Source: Streptomyces mangrovi
GTDB taxonomy: Bacteria > Actinomycetota > Actinomycetes > Streptomycetales > Streptomycetaceae
Length of the DNA stretch: 64,000 bases
Reading direction: 5' to 3'
NCBI RefSeq assembly: GCF_900114215.1
Contig: NZ_FOSG01000002.1
Location: 1 to 64,000, forward strand
Below are positions 28,217-42,198 of this stretch, piece by piece. Under the pieces are notes generated by a model. It did no database searches. It saw only the letters and a program-made list of their open reading frames with translations, and was not told the origin of the DNA. Every line of letters begins with the position of its first letter. Within the stretch, counting starts at the first letter, position 1. The translations under genes were made by a program, and so were the position numbers.

Positions 28217-29422
28217 ATGCCGCGAAGCCGTCCCCCGTCCGTACGTCCGCGCCCGCGGCCGCCGCTGCGGAAGGCCGCCGCCGCCCTCGCCGGGCTCGCC
28301 CTGCTGGCGGCGGGCTGTTCGAACGGCGGGTCCGGTGAAGGGGCCCCGGACCGCACCGGCACCACCTCCTCCCCGTCCCCCTCCCCCGGTGAGTCCCGCT
28401 CCCCCGGCTCCTCGGCCGCGCCCGCCGAGGGCTCGGCGGAGATCACCGGCACCGTGGCAAAGAACCTGGACTCCCCCTGGGGGCTCGCTCCGCTGCCCGA
28501 CGGCGATCTGCTGGTCTCCTCCCGGGACGAGGGCACGATCTCGCTGGTCGACCCGGAGAGCGGGAAGGCCACCGAACTGGGTTCGGTGCCCGGCGTCGAG
28601 CCGGGCGGCGAGGGCGGCCTGCTGGGCATCGCCGTACCGCCCGACTTCGCCGAGAACCGCTACATCTACGCGTACTTCACCAGCGCGTCCGACAACCGGG
28701 TCGTGCGCATGCTCTACGACGCCGACAAGGAGGAGGGCAACCGGCTCGGCGCGCCCAGCACGGTCCTGCGCGGCATCCCCAAGGGGATGGTCCACAACGG
28801 CGGCCGGATCGCCTTCGGCCCGGACCGGATGCTCTACGTGGGCACCGGCGACTCCGGCGACCGGAGCCTCGCCCAGGACCGGGAGTCCCTCGGTGGCAAG
28901 ATCCTGCGCATGACGCCGGAGGGCGAACCTCCCGGCCGCGGCAACCCCGAGGCGGACTCGGTCGTCTACTCCTGGGGCCACCGCAACGTCCAGGGACTGG
29001 CCTGGGACGCGGAAAAGCGCCTGTGGGCTTCGGAGTTCGGCCAGAACACCTGGGACGAGCTCAACCTGATCCGGCCAGGCGGGAACTACGGCTGGCCCGA
29101 GGTGGAGGGCGAGGCCGGCGAGGAGGGCTTCATCGACCCCGTGGCGCAGTGGAAGCCCGCCGAGGCCTCCCCCAGCGGCATCGCCGTCGCGAAGGGTTCG
29201 GTGTGGATGGCGTCGCTGCGGGGGGAGCGGCTGTGGCGCGTTCCCTTGGATGGCGCGAAAAAGGTGGCACAGCCGCAGGCGTTCCTGGAAGGTGAGTACG
29301 GGCGGTTGCGGACGGTCGTCTCCGACGGCGGCGACGGGCTGTGGCTGGTGACCAGTGAGACCGACTCGCGCGGTACGCCCGCCGAGGACGACGACCGCAT
29401 CCTGAAGCTGGAGGTCAGTTGA
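28217..29422 (+). CDS. PQQ-dependent sugar (glucose/sorbosone) dehydrogenase-like lipoprotein
   Basis: This 401-residue secreted lipoprotein has a basic start, hydrophobic signal and lipobox LLAAGC with Cys34, then a Ser/Pro/Gly-rich linker to about residue 75. A six-bladed beta-propeller of the soluble glucose dehydrogenase/GSDH family follows: SPWGLAPLPDGDLLVSSRDEG, GGEGGLLGIAVPPDF, VHNGGRIAFGPDRMLYVGTGD, SWGHRNVQGLAWD, WDELNLIRPGGNYGWPEVEG. The His residues in VHNGG and WGHRN correspond to PQQ or calcium-site positions in the family. Many Streptomyces members have unproven activity. The stop overlaps the DUF6191 start (TGATG), so the two are translationally coupled. Confidence 0.9.
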   Translation: MPRSRPPSVRPRPRPPLRKAAAALAGLALLAAGCSNGGSGEGAPDRTGTTSSPSPSPGESRSPGSSAAPAEGSAEITGTVAKNLDSPWGLAPLPDGDLLVSSRDEGTISLVDPESGKATELGSVPGVEPGGEGGLLGIAVPPDFAENRYIYAYFTSASDNRVVRMLYDADKEEGNRLGAPSTVLRGIPKGMVHNGGRIAFGPDRMLYVGTGDSGDRSLAQDRESLGGKILRMTPEGEPPGRGNPEADSVVYSWGHRNVQGLAWDAEKRLWASEFGQNTWDELNLIRPGGNYGWPEVEGEAGEEGFIDPVAQWKPAEASPSGIAVAKGSVWMASLRGERLWRVPLDGAKKVAQPQAFLEGEYGRLRTVVSDGGDGLWLVTSETDSRGTPAEDDDRILKLEVS

Positions 29423-29601
29423 TGTTCAACCTGATCGAGGAGCTGTTCAACCCCGGGCGCCGCCACGCCGACGACGAGCGCAGGCGGCTGGAGAACACCC
29501 GAGTGGAGGAGGGCAGCCACGATCCGGGGCGCGGTCCGATCGATCTCTCCTCCGGGCATGTTCTGATCAGGACCCGCGGCTCCGCCCCGAAGTCGGCCTG
29601 A
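29422..29601 (+). CDS. DUF6191-like small protein (59 aa)
   Basis: The sequence MFNLIEELFNPGRRHADDERRRLE followed by DPGRGPIDLSSGHVLIR resembles small conserved actinobacterial proteins of the DUF6191 type, function unknown. It is soluble, highly charged and has an N-terminal amphipathic helix. The ATG shares a base with the stop of the sugar dehydrogenase lipoprotein gene (TGATG), so it depends on translation of that gene. A strong terminator follows. The link to the dehydrogenase is positional only. Confidence 0.75.
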   Translation: MFNLIEELFNPGRRHADDERRRLENTRVEEGSHDPGRGPIDLSSGHVLIRTRGSAPKSA

Positions 29602-29653
29602 CCTCGCGCACCGGCCCCTCGCGCCGGCCCGCACACCGGCCCCCGCACAGCGA

Positions 29654-29702
29654 ACGGCCCGGCCCCCGCGCTCCCTGTCCGGGAGCGCGGGGGCCGGGCC
29701 GT
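29654..29702. terminator. Perfect 22-bp hairpin between convergent genes
   Basis: The arms 29654-29675 and 29681-29702 pair perfectly with a 5-base loop. It lies between the DUF6191 stop (29601) and the gatB stop (29719), so it is likely bidirectional. Confidence 0.85.
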
Positions 29703-29718
29703 GGCAGCCGGACGGGCG

Positions 29719-31227
29719 TCAGCCCTGCACGCCCAGCTTCTCCAGGATCAGCTCGCGCACCCGGGCGGCGTCCGCCTGGCCCCGGGTGGCCTTCATGACG
29801 GCACCGACGAGCGCGCCCGCCGCCGCCACCTTGCCGCCGCGGATCTTCTCGGCGATCGCCCCGTTGGCGGCGATCGCCTCGTCCACGGCCGCGCTCAGCG
29901 CCCCGGTGTCCGAGACGACCTTCAGGCCGCGCTTGTCCACGACCTCGTCCGGCCCGCCCTCGCCGGCGAGGACGCCCTCGATGACCTGCCGGGCCAGCTT
30001 GTCGTTGAGCGAACCGTCGGCGACCAGCTCGCACACCCGGGCGACCCGGTCCGGGGTGATCGGCAGGGCGGACAGCTCGGTGCCCTGCTCGTTCGCCCGG
30101 CGGGCCAGCTCGCCCATCCACCACTTGCGGGCCTGGTCGGCCGGGGCCCCGGCGTCGATGGTGGCGGTGATCAGGTCGATGGCGCCGGCGTTGAGGACGG
30201 ACTGCATCTCGTGCTCGGAGATGCCCCACTCCTCGCGCAGCCGGTTGCGGCGCAGGCGCGGCAGCTCGGGCAGACCGGCCCGCAGCCCCTCCACCCACTC
30301 GCGCGCGGGCGCGACGGGCACCAGGTCCGGCTCGGGGAAGTAGCGGTAGTCCTCCGCCTCCTCCTTGACCCGGCCGGAGGTGGTGGAGCCGTCGTCCTCG
30401 TGGAAGTGGCGGGTCTCCTGGACGATCGTCCCGCCCGAGCCCAGCACCGCGGCGTGGCGCTGGATCTCGAAGCGGGTGGCCCGCTCCACGCTGCGCAGCG
30501 AGTTGACGTTCTTGGTCTCCGAGCGGGTGCCGAACGTCTCGGTGCCGTGCGGCCGCAGCGACAGGTTGACGTCGCAGCGCATCTGGCCCATCTCCATCCG
30601 GGCCTCGGACACCCCGAGGGCCCGGATGAGCTCGCGCAGCTCGGCGACGTACGCCTTGGCCACCTCCGGCGCGCGCTCCCCGGCTCCGGTGATCGGCTTG
30701 GTGACGATCTCGATCAGGGGGATGCCGGCGCGGTTGTAGTCCAGCAGCGAATGCACGGCGCCGTGGATACGGCCGGTGGCGCCGCCGATGTGGGTGGACT
30801 TGCCGGTGTCCTCCTCCATGTGGGCGCGCTCGATGCCGACGCGGAAGACCTCTCCGTCCTCCAGCTGGACGTCCAGGTAGCCGTCGAAGGCGATCGGCTC
30901 GTCGTACTGGGAGATCTGGAAGTTCTTCGGCATGTCCGGATAGAAGTAGTTCTTCCGGGCGAAGCGGCACCACTGGGCGATCTCGCAGTTCAGCGCGAGA
31001 CCGATACGCACGGCGGACTCCACCGCGGTGGCGTTGACCACCGGCAGCGAGCCGGGCAGCCCGAGGCAGACGGGGCAGGTCTGCGTGTTGGGATCGGCGC
31101 CCAGCGAGGTGGAGCAGCCGCAGAACATCTTGGTCCTGGTGCCCAGTTCGACATGGACCTCAAGGCCCATGACGGGATCGTAGGAGGCCAGCGCGTCCTC
31201 GTACGACACCAGTTCGGTGACAGTCAC
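29719..31227 (-). CDS. gatB: Aspartyl/glutamyl-tRNA amidotransferase subunit B
   Basis: This 502-residue subunit of the GatCAB complex phosphorylates and amidates Glu-tRNA-Gln (and Asp-tRNA-Asn). [24 protein letters not shown] at the start and [15 protein letters not shown] supply the zinc-site cysteines. [10 protein letters not shown] and the [17 protein letters not shown] stretch are kinase-like core motifs, and the C-terminus is the YqeY-like tRNA-binding tail. GTG at 31225-31227 ([13 protein letters not shown]) is preferred over an upstream TTG because AAGG lies about 11 bases upstream and the length fits. It is the last gene of gatC-gatA-(80 aa protein)-gatB. Confidence 0.96.
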   Translation of the reverse strand: MTVTELVSYEDALASYDPVMGLEVHVELGTRTKMFCGCSTSLGADPNTQTCPVCLGLPGSLPVVNATAVESAVRIGLALNCEIAQWCRFARKNYFYPDMPKNFQISQYDEPIAFDGYLDVQLEDGEVFRVGIERAHMEEDTGKSTHIGGATGRIHGAVHSLLDYNRAGIPLIEIVTKPITGAGERAPEVAKAYVAELRELIRALGVSEARMEMGQMRCDVNLSLRPHGTETFGTRSETKNVNSLRSVERATRFEIQRHAAVLGSGGTIVQETRHFHEDDGSTTSGRVKEEAEDYRYFPEPDLVPVAPAREWVEGLRAGLPELPRLRRNRLREEWGISEHEMQSVLNAGAIDLITATIDAGAPADQARKWWMGELARRANEQGTELSALPITPDRVARVCELVADGSLNDKLARQVIEGVLAGEGGPDEVVDKRGLKVVSDTGALSAAVDEAIAANGAIAEKIRGGKVAAAGALVGAVMKATRGQADAARVRELILEKLGVQG

Positions 31228-31254
31228 GAAAGTCAAACCTTTCAGGCGCTGCGG

Positions 31255-31497
31255 TCAGTCGTCGGCGAGGACGTCGTCGATGTCCAGGCGCCGCACCTCG
31301 CGGACGAGGATGGCGACGCTGGTCAGGATCGCGGCGCCGGAGACGACGGCGTCCAGGAGCTGGAGCCTGTCGTCCTCCCGCCGGGCGAGCTGCATCTGCT
31401 TGACGACGCCGAAGGCGCCGAAGAGCGAGGTGCCGATGGACAGGTAAAGGCCGGGCCGGGACTTCTTGAAGCCCTTGGCCTTCTTCAGCGCGCTCAC
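31255..31497 (-). CDS. Small two-segment membrane protein inside the gat operon
   Basis: This 80-residue protein begins VSALKKAKGFKKSRPG and has two hydrophobic segments, about residues 16-33 (GLYLSIGTSLFGAFGVV) and 48-66 (LLDAVVSGAAILTSVAILV). The intervening loop is QMQLARREDDRLQ and the tail is acidic (DIDDVLADD). GGAG lies about 8 bases before the GTG. It sits between gatA and gatB, 27 bases before the gatB start, so it is cotranscribed with the tRNA amidotransferase. No family function is known to me. Confidence 0.8.
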   Translation of the reverse strand: MSALKKAKGFKKSRPGLYLSIGTSLFGAFGVVKQMQLARREDDRLQLLDAVVSGAAILTSVAILVREVRRLDIDDVLADD

Positions 31498-31585
31498 AGC
31501 CTGTCTCCGTTCGCTTCTCCGCCCACGCGGCACAACAGCGCAGGCATCATCGTCATCTGCGACCCGGCGGCCGCGCGCGCGACGC

Positions 31586-33088
<1,503 letters not shown>

Positions 33089-33093
33089 GGCGT

Positions 33094-33390
33094 TCACTCC
33101 TCCCCCAGGATCTGCGGCACCTTGAAACGCTGCTGCTCCTGGGCCGGGGCGCCGGAGAGCGCCTGCTCGGGGGTCAGCGACGGACGGACCTCGTCCGGGC
33201 GCATGACGTTGGTCAGCGGCAGCGGGTGGGAGGTCGGCGGTACGTCCTCGTCGGCGACGTCGGAGACGCGGGCGACCGCGCCGATGATGTCGTCGAGCTG
33301 TCCGGCGAAGTGGTCGAGCTCTTCGTCCTTCAGCTCCAGACGTGCCAGCCGGGCGAGGTGGGCGACCTCCTCGCGCGTGATGCCAGGCAT
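33094..33390 (-). CDS. gatC: Aspartyl/glutamyl-tRNA amidotransferase subunit C
   Basis: This 98-residue GatC wraps around GatA and GatB and stabilises the complex. The family signature [28 protein letters not shown] is at the N-terminus, and the [19 protein letters not shown] segment is the part that threads along GatA. It is the first gene of the gat operon; the 274-base upstream gap has two hairpins belonging to the end of the preceding GGDEF-EAL gene and the gat promoter. Confidence 0.96.
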   Translation of the reverse strand: MPGITREEVAHLARLARLELKDEELDHFAGQLDDIIGAVARVSDVADEDVPPTSHPLPLTNVMRPDEVRPSLTPEQALSGAPAQEQQRFKVPQILGEE

Positions 33391-33498
33391 GCAGCGATTC
33401 CTCGGGGTGAGTGGTGGATCCTTCGGGGCTTGGCGGACTCTTCCCGCCGTCCGCCCCGATCCTGTGACTCCTCCGTCTCCTGAGCGGGACGGCTTTCC

Positions 33499-33518
33499 CC
33501 CCGGCCTTCCGGCCGGGG
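33499..33518. terminator. 8-bp hairpin upstream of gatC
   Basis: The arms 33499-33506 and 33511-33518 pair perfectly with loop ttcc. It is either a second terminator for the GGDEF-EAL gene or part of the gat leader. There is no U-tract. Confidence 0.35.
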
Positions 33519-33618
33519 CGCGGCCAAGTCCTGACCGCTGCCCGGAGGGCAGAACAGCATGCTAACAGTTTGGCCGCGGCGCACGGCGGCGCCGGGACGG
33601 GGGCGGAGGCGGCCCTCG

Positions 33619-33644
33619 CCCCTGTCCGGGCGCCCGGACAGGGG
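33619..33644. terminator. 12-bp hairpin after the GGDEF-EAL gene
   Basis: The arms 33619-33630 and 33633-33644 are perfect complements separated by two bases, 20 bases beyond the stop at 33665. It is probably its terminator. Confidence 0.6.
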
Positions 33645-33664
33645 TGCCGCGTGCTGCCGCGTGC

Positions 33665-35854
33665 CTACCGCGTGGGCTGCCCGCGGCGCCCCGGGGCTGC
33701 CTTCCCGGCCGGGCCCGGCAGCGCGGGGTGCGCCGACTCGACCGGCGGCGGCGCTCCGTCGCGCGCCCGCAGCCAGGCGGTGGCCTCGGCGGGGGGCATC
33801 GCGGCCGACACCAGCCAGCCCTGCACGGCGTCGCAGCCCAGGTCGCGCAGGCGCTCCCAGGTCTCGTCGTCCTCCACGCCCTCGGCGACGACGAGCAGGC
33901 CCAGGGAGTGCGCGAGGTCCACCGTGCAGCGCACGATCTCGGCGTCCTCGGCGTCCACCGCCAGGCGTGCCACGAAGGAGCGGTCGATCTTCAGCTCGCT
34001 CACCGGCAGTCTGCGCAGGTGCACCAGGGAGGAGTAGCCGGTGCCGAAGTCGTCCAGCGACATCCGCACCCCGTGGCCGGTGAGCGCGGCGAGGGTGTCG
34101 GCGGCCTGCTGCGGGTCCTCCAGCAGGACGTGCTCGGTGATCTCCAGCTGGAGCGCCCCGGCCGGGACGCCGTGCCGGGCCAGCCGGGCGGCCACCGATC
34201 CGGCGAAGCCGGGGCTGTGGACGTCGCGGGGCGAGACGTTGACGGCGACCGGCACGGTCAGGCCCCGGGAGCGCCAGCGGGCGACCTGGGCGAGCGCGGT
34301 CTCCAGCACGTAGTCGGTCAGGCGCGGCATCAGGCCGGAGGACTCGGCGATGGCGATGAACTCGTCCGGGGGCACCCTGCCCCGCTCGGGGTGCACCCAG
34401 CGCACCAGCGCCTCCAGACCGCAGACGGAGCCGTCGAAGGAGACCTTGGGCTGGTAGTGCAGCTCGACCTCGCCCGCGTCCAGGGCGCGGCGCAGGTCGC
34501 CCAGCAGGCCCAGCCGGTCGGGTGTGTTGCCGTCGCGGGTGGCCTCGTAGACCTCCACACCGCTGCGGTCGCGCTTGGCCTGGTACATCGCGACGTCGGC
34601 GCGGCGCAGCAGGCCCTCCGCCTCGCCGGCGTGGTCGGGGAAGACCGCGACCCCGGCGCTGGCCTCCAGCTCCAGGGTCAGTCCGTCCAGGTCCAGCGGC
34701 GAGCCGAGGACGCCGACGAGCGCGCGGGCGATGCGCTGGGCGCTGGTGGGCGAGTCGGCGAACGGAAGCAGTACGGCGAACTCGTCGCCGCCGAGCCGGG
34801 CCACCTCGGCGCCGCGGGGCAGCGCCGTCCGCAGCCGGTCGGCGATCTGCAGCAGCAGCCGGTCGCCCGCCAGATGGCCGAGGGTGTCGTTGACCGAGCG
34901 GAAGCGGTCGAGGTCGATGAGGACGAGGGCGGAGCGGGCGCCCAGCCGGTCCGCCTCGTCCAGCGCGGACCAGGTGCGCTCCAGCAGCCACTGGCGGTTG
35001 GCGAGTCCGGTGAGGGGGTCGCGCAGCTGTTCCTCGGCGCGGGCGCGGGCGATCCACAGGGCGGAGTCCAGCGAGACCAGCGGCACCGAGAACAGCGGCA
35101 GCAGCAGCGGCATGTGGACGGCGACCACGACGATCAGCGGGGAGATGGCCAGCAGTGCGAGGGCGACCAGTCCCTGCCGCGCCAGGGCGGTGCGGGCGAC
35201 GGTGGGCAGGCCCGCCTGACGCGGGGCCAGGATGTACCACAGCAGTGTCCGGGTGACGAGCAGGTAGGCGGCGGCGGCCAGAAGGACCTCGGGGAGCGCG
35301 TACACGCTCCAGGCGGCCGGGTGCCAGGGCTGCTCCACCGAGGGGTGCACGCCGAAGGCCGCCAGGCACAGCGCCGCGGCGCCGATGCCGAGGATGTCCA
35401 CCGCGCCGTGCCGCAGTGCCTGGCGCCAGCGGTGCCGCCGGGCCGCGCCGACCAGGACCACCACCGCGAGGCTGACCAGGGTGGCCGGGATCCAGCCGTA
35501 CAGCAGCAGGATGGCCAGGGTGAGGGCGGCGCCGGAGCCGGTGCCGCCCCACCAGCGGTCGCGGCCGAGGGCGACCAGATGGCCGACGATGAGGCCGGTG
35601 AGGAGGGCGAAGGACCAGCCCGCCGTGCCGCTGGGGAAGAGCGCGTGCCCTCCGGAGACCACCCGGTGGATCCCGGCGGCCAGCGCGGCGGCGGCGACCG
35701 CGACGACCGCGCGGGAGAGCCCGGGGACCTCCAGGGAGGCGACGCGCTGCAGCTTCGGCGCGCCGTCGGGGCTGTCGCCCGGCGGGGCGGAGATCGGTCG
35801 GGGCCGCCCGTGGCGGAGCCCCCGCTGTCCCCGGTCCCGGGGTTTGTGCTGCAT
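33665..35854 (-). CDS. rmdB: Membrane GGDEF-EAL c-di-GMP turnover protein, RmdB-like
   Basis: This 729-residue protein has about six to seven hydrophobic segments (about residues 45-270), then GGDEF (RLGGDEFAVL, Gly355-Phe359) and EAL (CGLEALVRW, Glu481). The EAL domain keeps the metal-site motifs: VNVSPRD, EITEHVLLED, SLDDFGTGYSSL, LKIDRSF and VVAEGVED. Both domains therefore look catalytically competent, unlike the protein at 22663-25674. Its position next to ligA and gatCAB and its architecture resemble Streptomyces RmdB, a phosphodiesterase affecting development. ATG at 35852-35854 has GAGGGA about 6 bases upstream. The symbol rests on recalled gene order and is tentative. Confidence 0.85.
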   Translation of the reverse strand: MQHKPRDRGQRGLRHGRPRPISAPPGDSPDGAPKLQRVASLEVPGLSRAVVAVAAAALAAGIHRVVSGGHALFPSGTAGWSFALLTGLIVGHLVALGRDRWWGGTGSGAALTLAILLLYGWIPATLVSLAVVVLVGAARRHRWRQALRHGAVDILGIGAAALCLAAFGVHPSVEQPWHPAAWSVYALPEVLLAAAAYLLVTRTLLWYILAPRQAGLPTVARTALARQGLVALALLAISPLIVVVAVHMPLLLPLFSVPLVSLDSALWIARARAEEQLRDPLTGLANRQWLLERTWSALDEADRLGARSALVLIDLDRFRSVNDTLGHLAGDRLLLQIADRLRTALPRGAEVARLGGDEFAVLLPFADSPTSAQRIARALVGVLGSPLDLDGLTLELEASAGVAVFPDHAGEAEGLLRRADVAMYQAKRDRSGVEVYEATRDGNTPDRLGLLGDLRRALDAGEVELHYQPKVSFDGSVCGLEALVRWVHPERGRVPPDEFIAIAESSGLMPRLTDYVLETALAQVARWRSRGLTVPVAVNVSPRDVHSPGFAGSVAARLARHGVPAGALQLEITEHVLLEDPQQAADTLAALTGHGVRMSLDDFGTGYSSLVHLRRLPVSELKIDRSFVARLAVDAEDAEIVRCTVDLAHSLGLLVVAEGVEDDETWERLRDLGCDAVQGWLVSAAMPPAEATAWLRARDGAPPPVESAHPALPGPAGKAAPGRRGQPTR

Positions 35855-36080
35855 GCGCGTCCCTCTCACAGCCGTCGGTGCCCACGCCACGGCAGGCGCA
35901 CCCCGTCAACAGTAGGACGCGGACGGCCGGCTGGGCAGTGATCGATCGGGGTTGCCCGAATGCCGACCGGTCGATCGCGTCCGTCTGATAAGCGCCGCGC
36001 AGCCTCTCCTCATCACTCAGTCAACGGCATTGGCTGAAAAGGGATTTGGCGACGGTGGCACCACCGCCGCCGACGCTCCG

Positions 36081-39311
<3,231 letters not shown>

Positions 39312-39315
<4 letters not shown>

Positions 39316-40001
39316 GCCGACGGCCTCACCCTCAGATCGGTGATCTCCGAGCCCGCGGGCAGATCGAGGGCGGTCAGGACGGCGGTCGCCACCGCGGACG
39401 GGGGGATCCAGCGCGCCGGGTCGTACTCCTTGCCCTCCTGCCGGTGCACCTTGGCCTGCATGGGCGTGGCGGTGCGGCCCGGGTAGACGGAGGTCACCCG
39501 CACCCCGGCGCCGCCCTCCTCCGCGCGCAGCGAGTCGGCGAGCGCCTTCAGCCCGTGCTTGCTGGCCGCGTACGCGCCCCAGTCGGCGTTGGCGTTCAGA
39601 CCCGCGCCGGAGTTGACGAAGACCACATGGCCGTGCGCCGGGCGGAGCTGCGGCAGCAGCAGCCGGGTCAGCTCGGCCGGGCCGACGAGGTTGACCGCCA
39701 GGGTCGCGTTCCAGACCTTCGGCGTCAGCTCACCGACCTTCCCCAGGTCCACCACCCCGGCGGCGTGCAGCAGCGAGTCCACCCGCTCCGGCAGTTCCTG
39801 GTGGGACAGCGCCCACGACAGCCTCTCGGGCTCGGCCAGGTCGCCGACGAGGGTGCGGGCGCCGGGGAAGCGTTCGGTCAGTTCCCTGGCACGGCCCGCG
39901 TTCCGCGCCAGCAGCCACAGCTCCTCGCCCCGCTCCCGCAGGCGCTCGGCGATCTCGGCTCCGATGCCGGAGCCCGCCCCGGTGATCACATGCGTTCCCA
40001 T
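39312..40001 (-). CDS. Short-chain dehydrogenase/reductase
   Basis: This 229-residue classical SDR begins with the nucleotide motif HVITGAGSGIGAEIAERL. The catalytic residues are Ser in VFVNSGAGLN, Tyr and Lys in WGAYAASKHGLKALA, with Asn in VNLVGPAEL. The PGRTATPMQ motif after the active site is typical. ATG at 39999-40001. It is the first gene of the SDR-MetE-like-ligA operon and divergent from the channel-like gene across 79 bases. The substrate is unknown. Confidence 0.9.
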
Positions 40002-40080
40002 GCGCACATCGTCCCATCCGCCGCCCCGGGTGGCGGGAATGGTGCCGTCCACCGCGGCGGGCGTGATCGAATGAGGTCCC

Positions 40081-42156
40081 ATGGCCGCTCCCGTACCGCA
40101 GCCCCCTCAGCCGCAGTCCCCTCGGCCGGAGCCCTCCGCGCCCGCCCCCGCCACCGCCCCCGCCACCGTCTCCGTTCCCGCCGCTCCCGTTCCCGTTCCC
40201 GCCGTCCCTCCGCAGGGCGGCCCGCGGCAGGACGGCGGCGGGAGCTCCGGCCACATGGTCGTGTGCGGCGACAACTCGCTGTCCCAGCGGCTGGTGCGCG
40301 AACTCGCCTCCGTCTACGGCCAGAAGGTCACCGTCGTGCTGCCCTCGCTGCGCGGTGGCGACCAGGGCCCGCAGATCGCCGCGCTGGTCGGCGACCGGTG
40401 CCTGGACGTACGGGCGGTGGAGGCCCAGATACCCGACGACGAGGCGCTGCGGGAGGCGGGCATCGAGCACGCCGCCGCGCTGGCGCTGACCTCCGGCGAC
40501 GACCAGCTCAACATCCACACCGCCCTGCGCGCCCGCCGTATCAACCCCGAACTGCGCCTGGTCATCCGGATGTTCAACCGGACCCTGGGAAGCTATCTGG
40601 AGGACCTGCTCGACCGGACGATCGCCGCCCGCGTCCCCGGCCTGGACCAGAGGGCCGTGGACGCCTCCACCACCGTCCTGTCCGACGCGGACACCGCCGC
40701 CCCCTCCATGGTGGCGGCGGCCGTGGTGGGCACCAGCAAGGTCATCCACGCCGGCGGGCTGCTGCTGCGGGCCAAGGAGCGCACCGTGGGCACCGCCGAC
40801 CGCCGCGACCCGCTGTGCACCCTGGCCCTGCTGCCCGACTCCCCGGACTCCGACGAGGGCGACGTCTACACCGACCCCGAGGACCACGACGGCCCCGTAC
40901 TGCTGCCCGATCCGCGCGAGCTGGAAGGGCTGCCGGACGAGCGCGGCACCGTCGTCCTGGAGGCGATCACCCGCCGCCCCGACCGGGCCGGCGCCCCCGC
41001 CCCCCGCGTGCCGCGGTTACCGGTGGGCAGCTTCTTCTCCCGGAAGCTGCGGGCCGCCCTGCTCGGGCTCACCGCGGTGGTCGTCCTGCTCGCCGCCGCG
41101 AACTGGTACGTCACCCGCGAAACGCCGCTGCACGCCGCCTACATCACCCTGCTCAACGTGATGTCCATCAACGAGCCCGAGCTGGAGGGCGGCACCGGGG
41201 AGCAGGTCCTGCAACTGCTGGGCGGGCTGGCGGGCACCGCGCTGCTGCCGCTGATGTTCGCCGTCGTGCTGGAGAGCTACGGCACCTTCCGCCGGGCCGC
41301 CACCCTGCCGCCCCCGCCGCGCGGCATCGAGAAGCACGTCGTCCTGCTGGGCCTGGGCAAGGTCGGCACCCGTGTGCTGGGCCAGCTGCTGGAACTGGGC
41401 ATCCCCGTGGTGTGCATCGAGCGCGACGACGAGGCCCGCGGCATCGCCACCGCCCGCGCGCGCCGGGTGCCGACCCTGGTCGCCGACGTCACCGAGGACG
41501 GGGTGCTGGAGGAGGCGGGGATAGCGCGCAGCCGCGCCCTGCTGGCGCTGACCAGCGACAGCGGCACCAATCTGGAGGCCACGCTCTACGCCCGCCAGGT
41601 CAACCCCGACCTGCGGGTGGTGATGCGCCTGTTCGACGACGAGTTCGCCGCCACCGTCTACCGCACGCTGCGCGACACCTACCCCGGCGCGCAGACCCGC
41701 AGCCGCAGCGTCTCGGCGCTGGCGGCCCCGGCCTTCGCGGGCGCCATGATGGGCCGCCAGGTGCTGGGCGCCATCCCCGTGGGCCGCCGGGTGCTGGTCT
41801 TCGCCGCGGTCTCGGTGGAGGGCAACCGGCTGCTGGAGGGCCGCACCGTCGGCGAAGCGTTCCGCCCCGGCTCCTGGCGGATCCTGGCCCTGGACACCGC
41901 CCCGCCCGACCGCCGCCGCGCCGACCTGGGCTCCCTCACCTCCGGCGCCCGCACCTACACCCTCACCGGCGACCTCGCCTGGCGGCTGCACGACGGCTAC
42001 GTGCTGACGGCGGGCGACCGCGTGGTGGTGGCCGCCACCCGCGAGGGCCTGGGCGTCCTCCTCTCGGGCGAGGACCCGCGCGGAGCGGATACGAGCGGGA
42101 ACGGGGGCGGGAGCACGGACGGGGCCGGAGCCGGTTCTCCCGCCCCGGCCCCGTGA
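40081..42156 (+). CDS. Double-RCK (TrkA-N) two-transmembrane channel-like protein with unusual pore
   Basis: This 691-residue protein starts with a Pro/Ala/Val-rich tail, then a first RCK/TrkA-N domain (from residue 57, VVCGDNSLSQRLVREL). Two membrane segments follow (about 323-345 and 380-402), then a second RCK domain with an intact NAD motif LGLGKVGTRVLGQLLE (from 422) and a RCK_C domain to about 660. Between the membrane segments, where K+ channels carry TxGYGD, it has VMSINEPELEGG (360-371), so the canonical selectivity filter is missing. Codon 313 is TTA (41017-41019), the only in-frame TTA I found in the window, implying bldA dependence in Streptomyces. GAGG precedes the ATG. The overall plan resembles CASTOR/POLLUX-type channels. 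Confidence 0.82.
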   Translation: MAAPVPQPPQPQSPRPEPSAPAPATAPATVSVPAAPVPVPAVPPQGGPRQDGGGSSGHMVVCGDNSLSQRLVRELASVYGQKVTVVLPSLRGGDQGPQIAALVGDRCLDVRAVEAQIPDDEALREAGIEHAAALALTSGDDQLNIHTALRARRINPELRLVIRMFNRTLGSYLEDLLDRTIAARVPGLDQRAVDASTTVLSDADTAAPSMVAAAVVGTSKVIHAGGLLLRAKERTVGTADRRDPLCTLALLPDSPDSDEGDVYTDPEDHDGPVLLPDPRELEGLPDERGTVVLEAITRRPDRAGAPAPRVPRLPVGSFFSRKLRAALLGLTAVVVLLAAANWYVTRETPLHAAYITLLNVMSINEPELEGGTGEQVLQLLGGLAGTALLPLMFAVVLESYGTFRRAATLPPPPRGIEKHVVLLGLGKVGTRVLGQLLELGIPVVCIERDDEARGIATARARRVPTLVADVTEDGVLEEAGIARSRALLALTSDSGTNLEATLYARQVNPDLRVVMRLFDDEFAATVYRTLRDTYPGAQTRSRSVSALAAPAFAGAMMGRQVLGAIPVGRRVLVFAAVSVEGNRLLEGRTVGEAFRPGSWRILALDTAPPDRRRADLGSLTSGARTYTLTGDLAWRLHDGYVLTAGDRVVVAATREGLGVLLSGEDPRGADTSGNGGGSTDGAGAGSPAPAP

Positions 42157-42198
42157 GCCGCGCGTACCGCCCGCGCCCGGCCGCGGTTCCCGCCCCCG

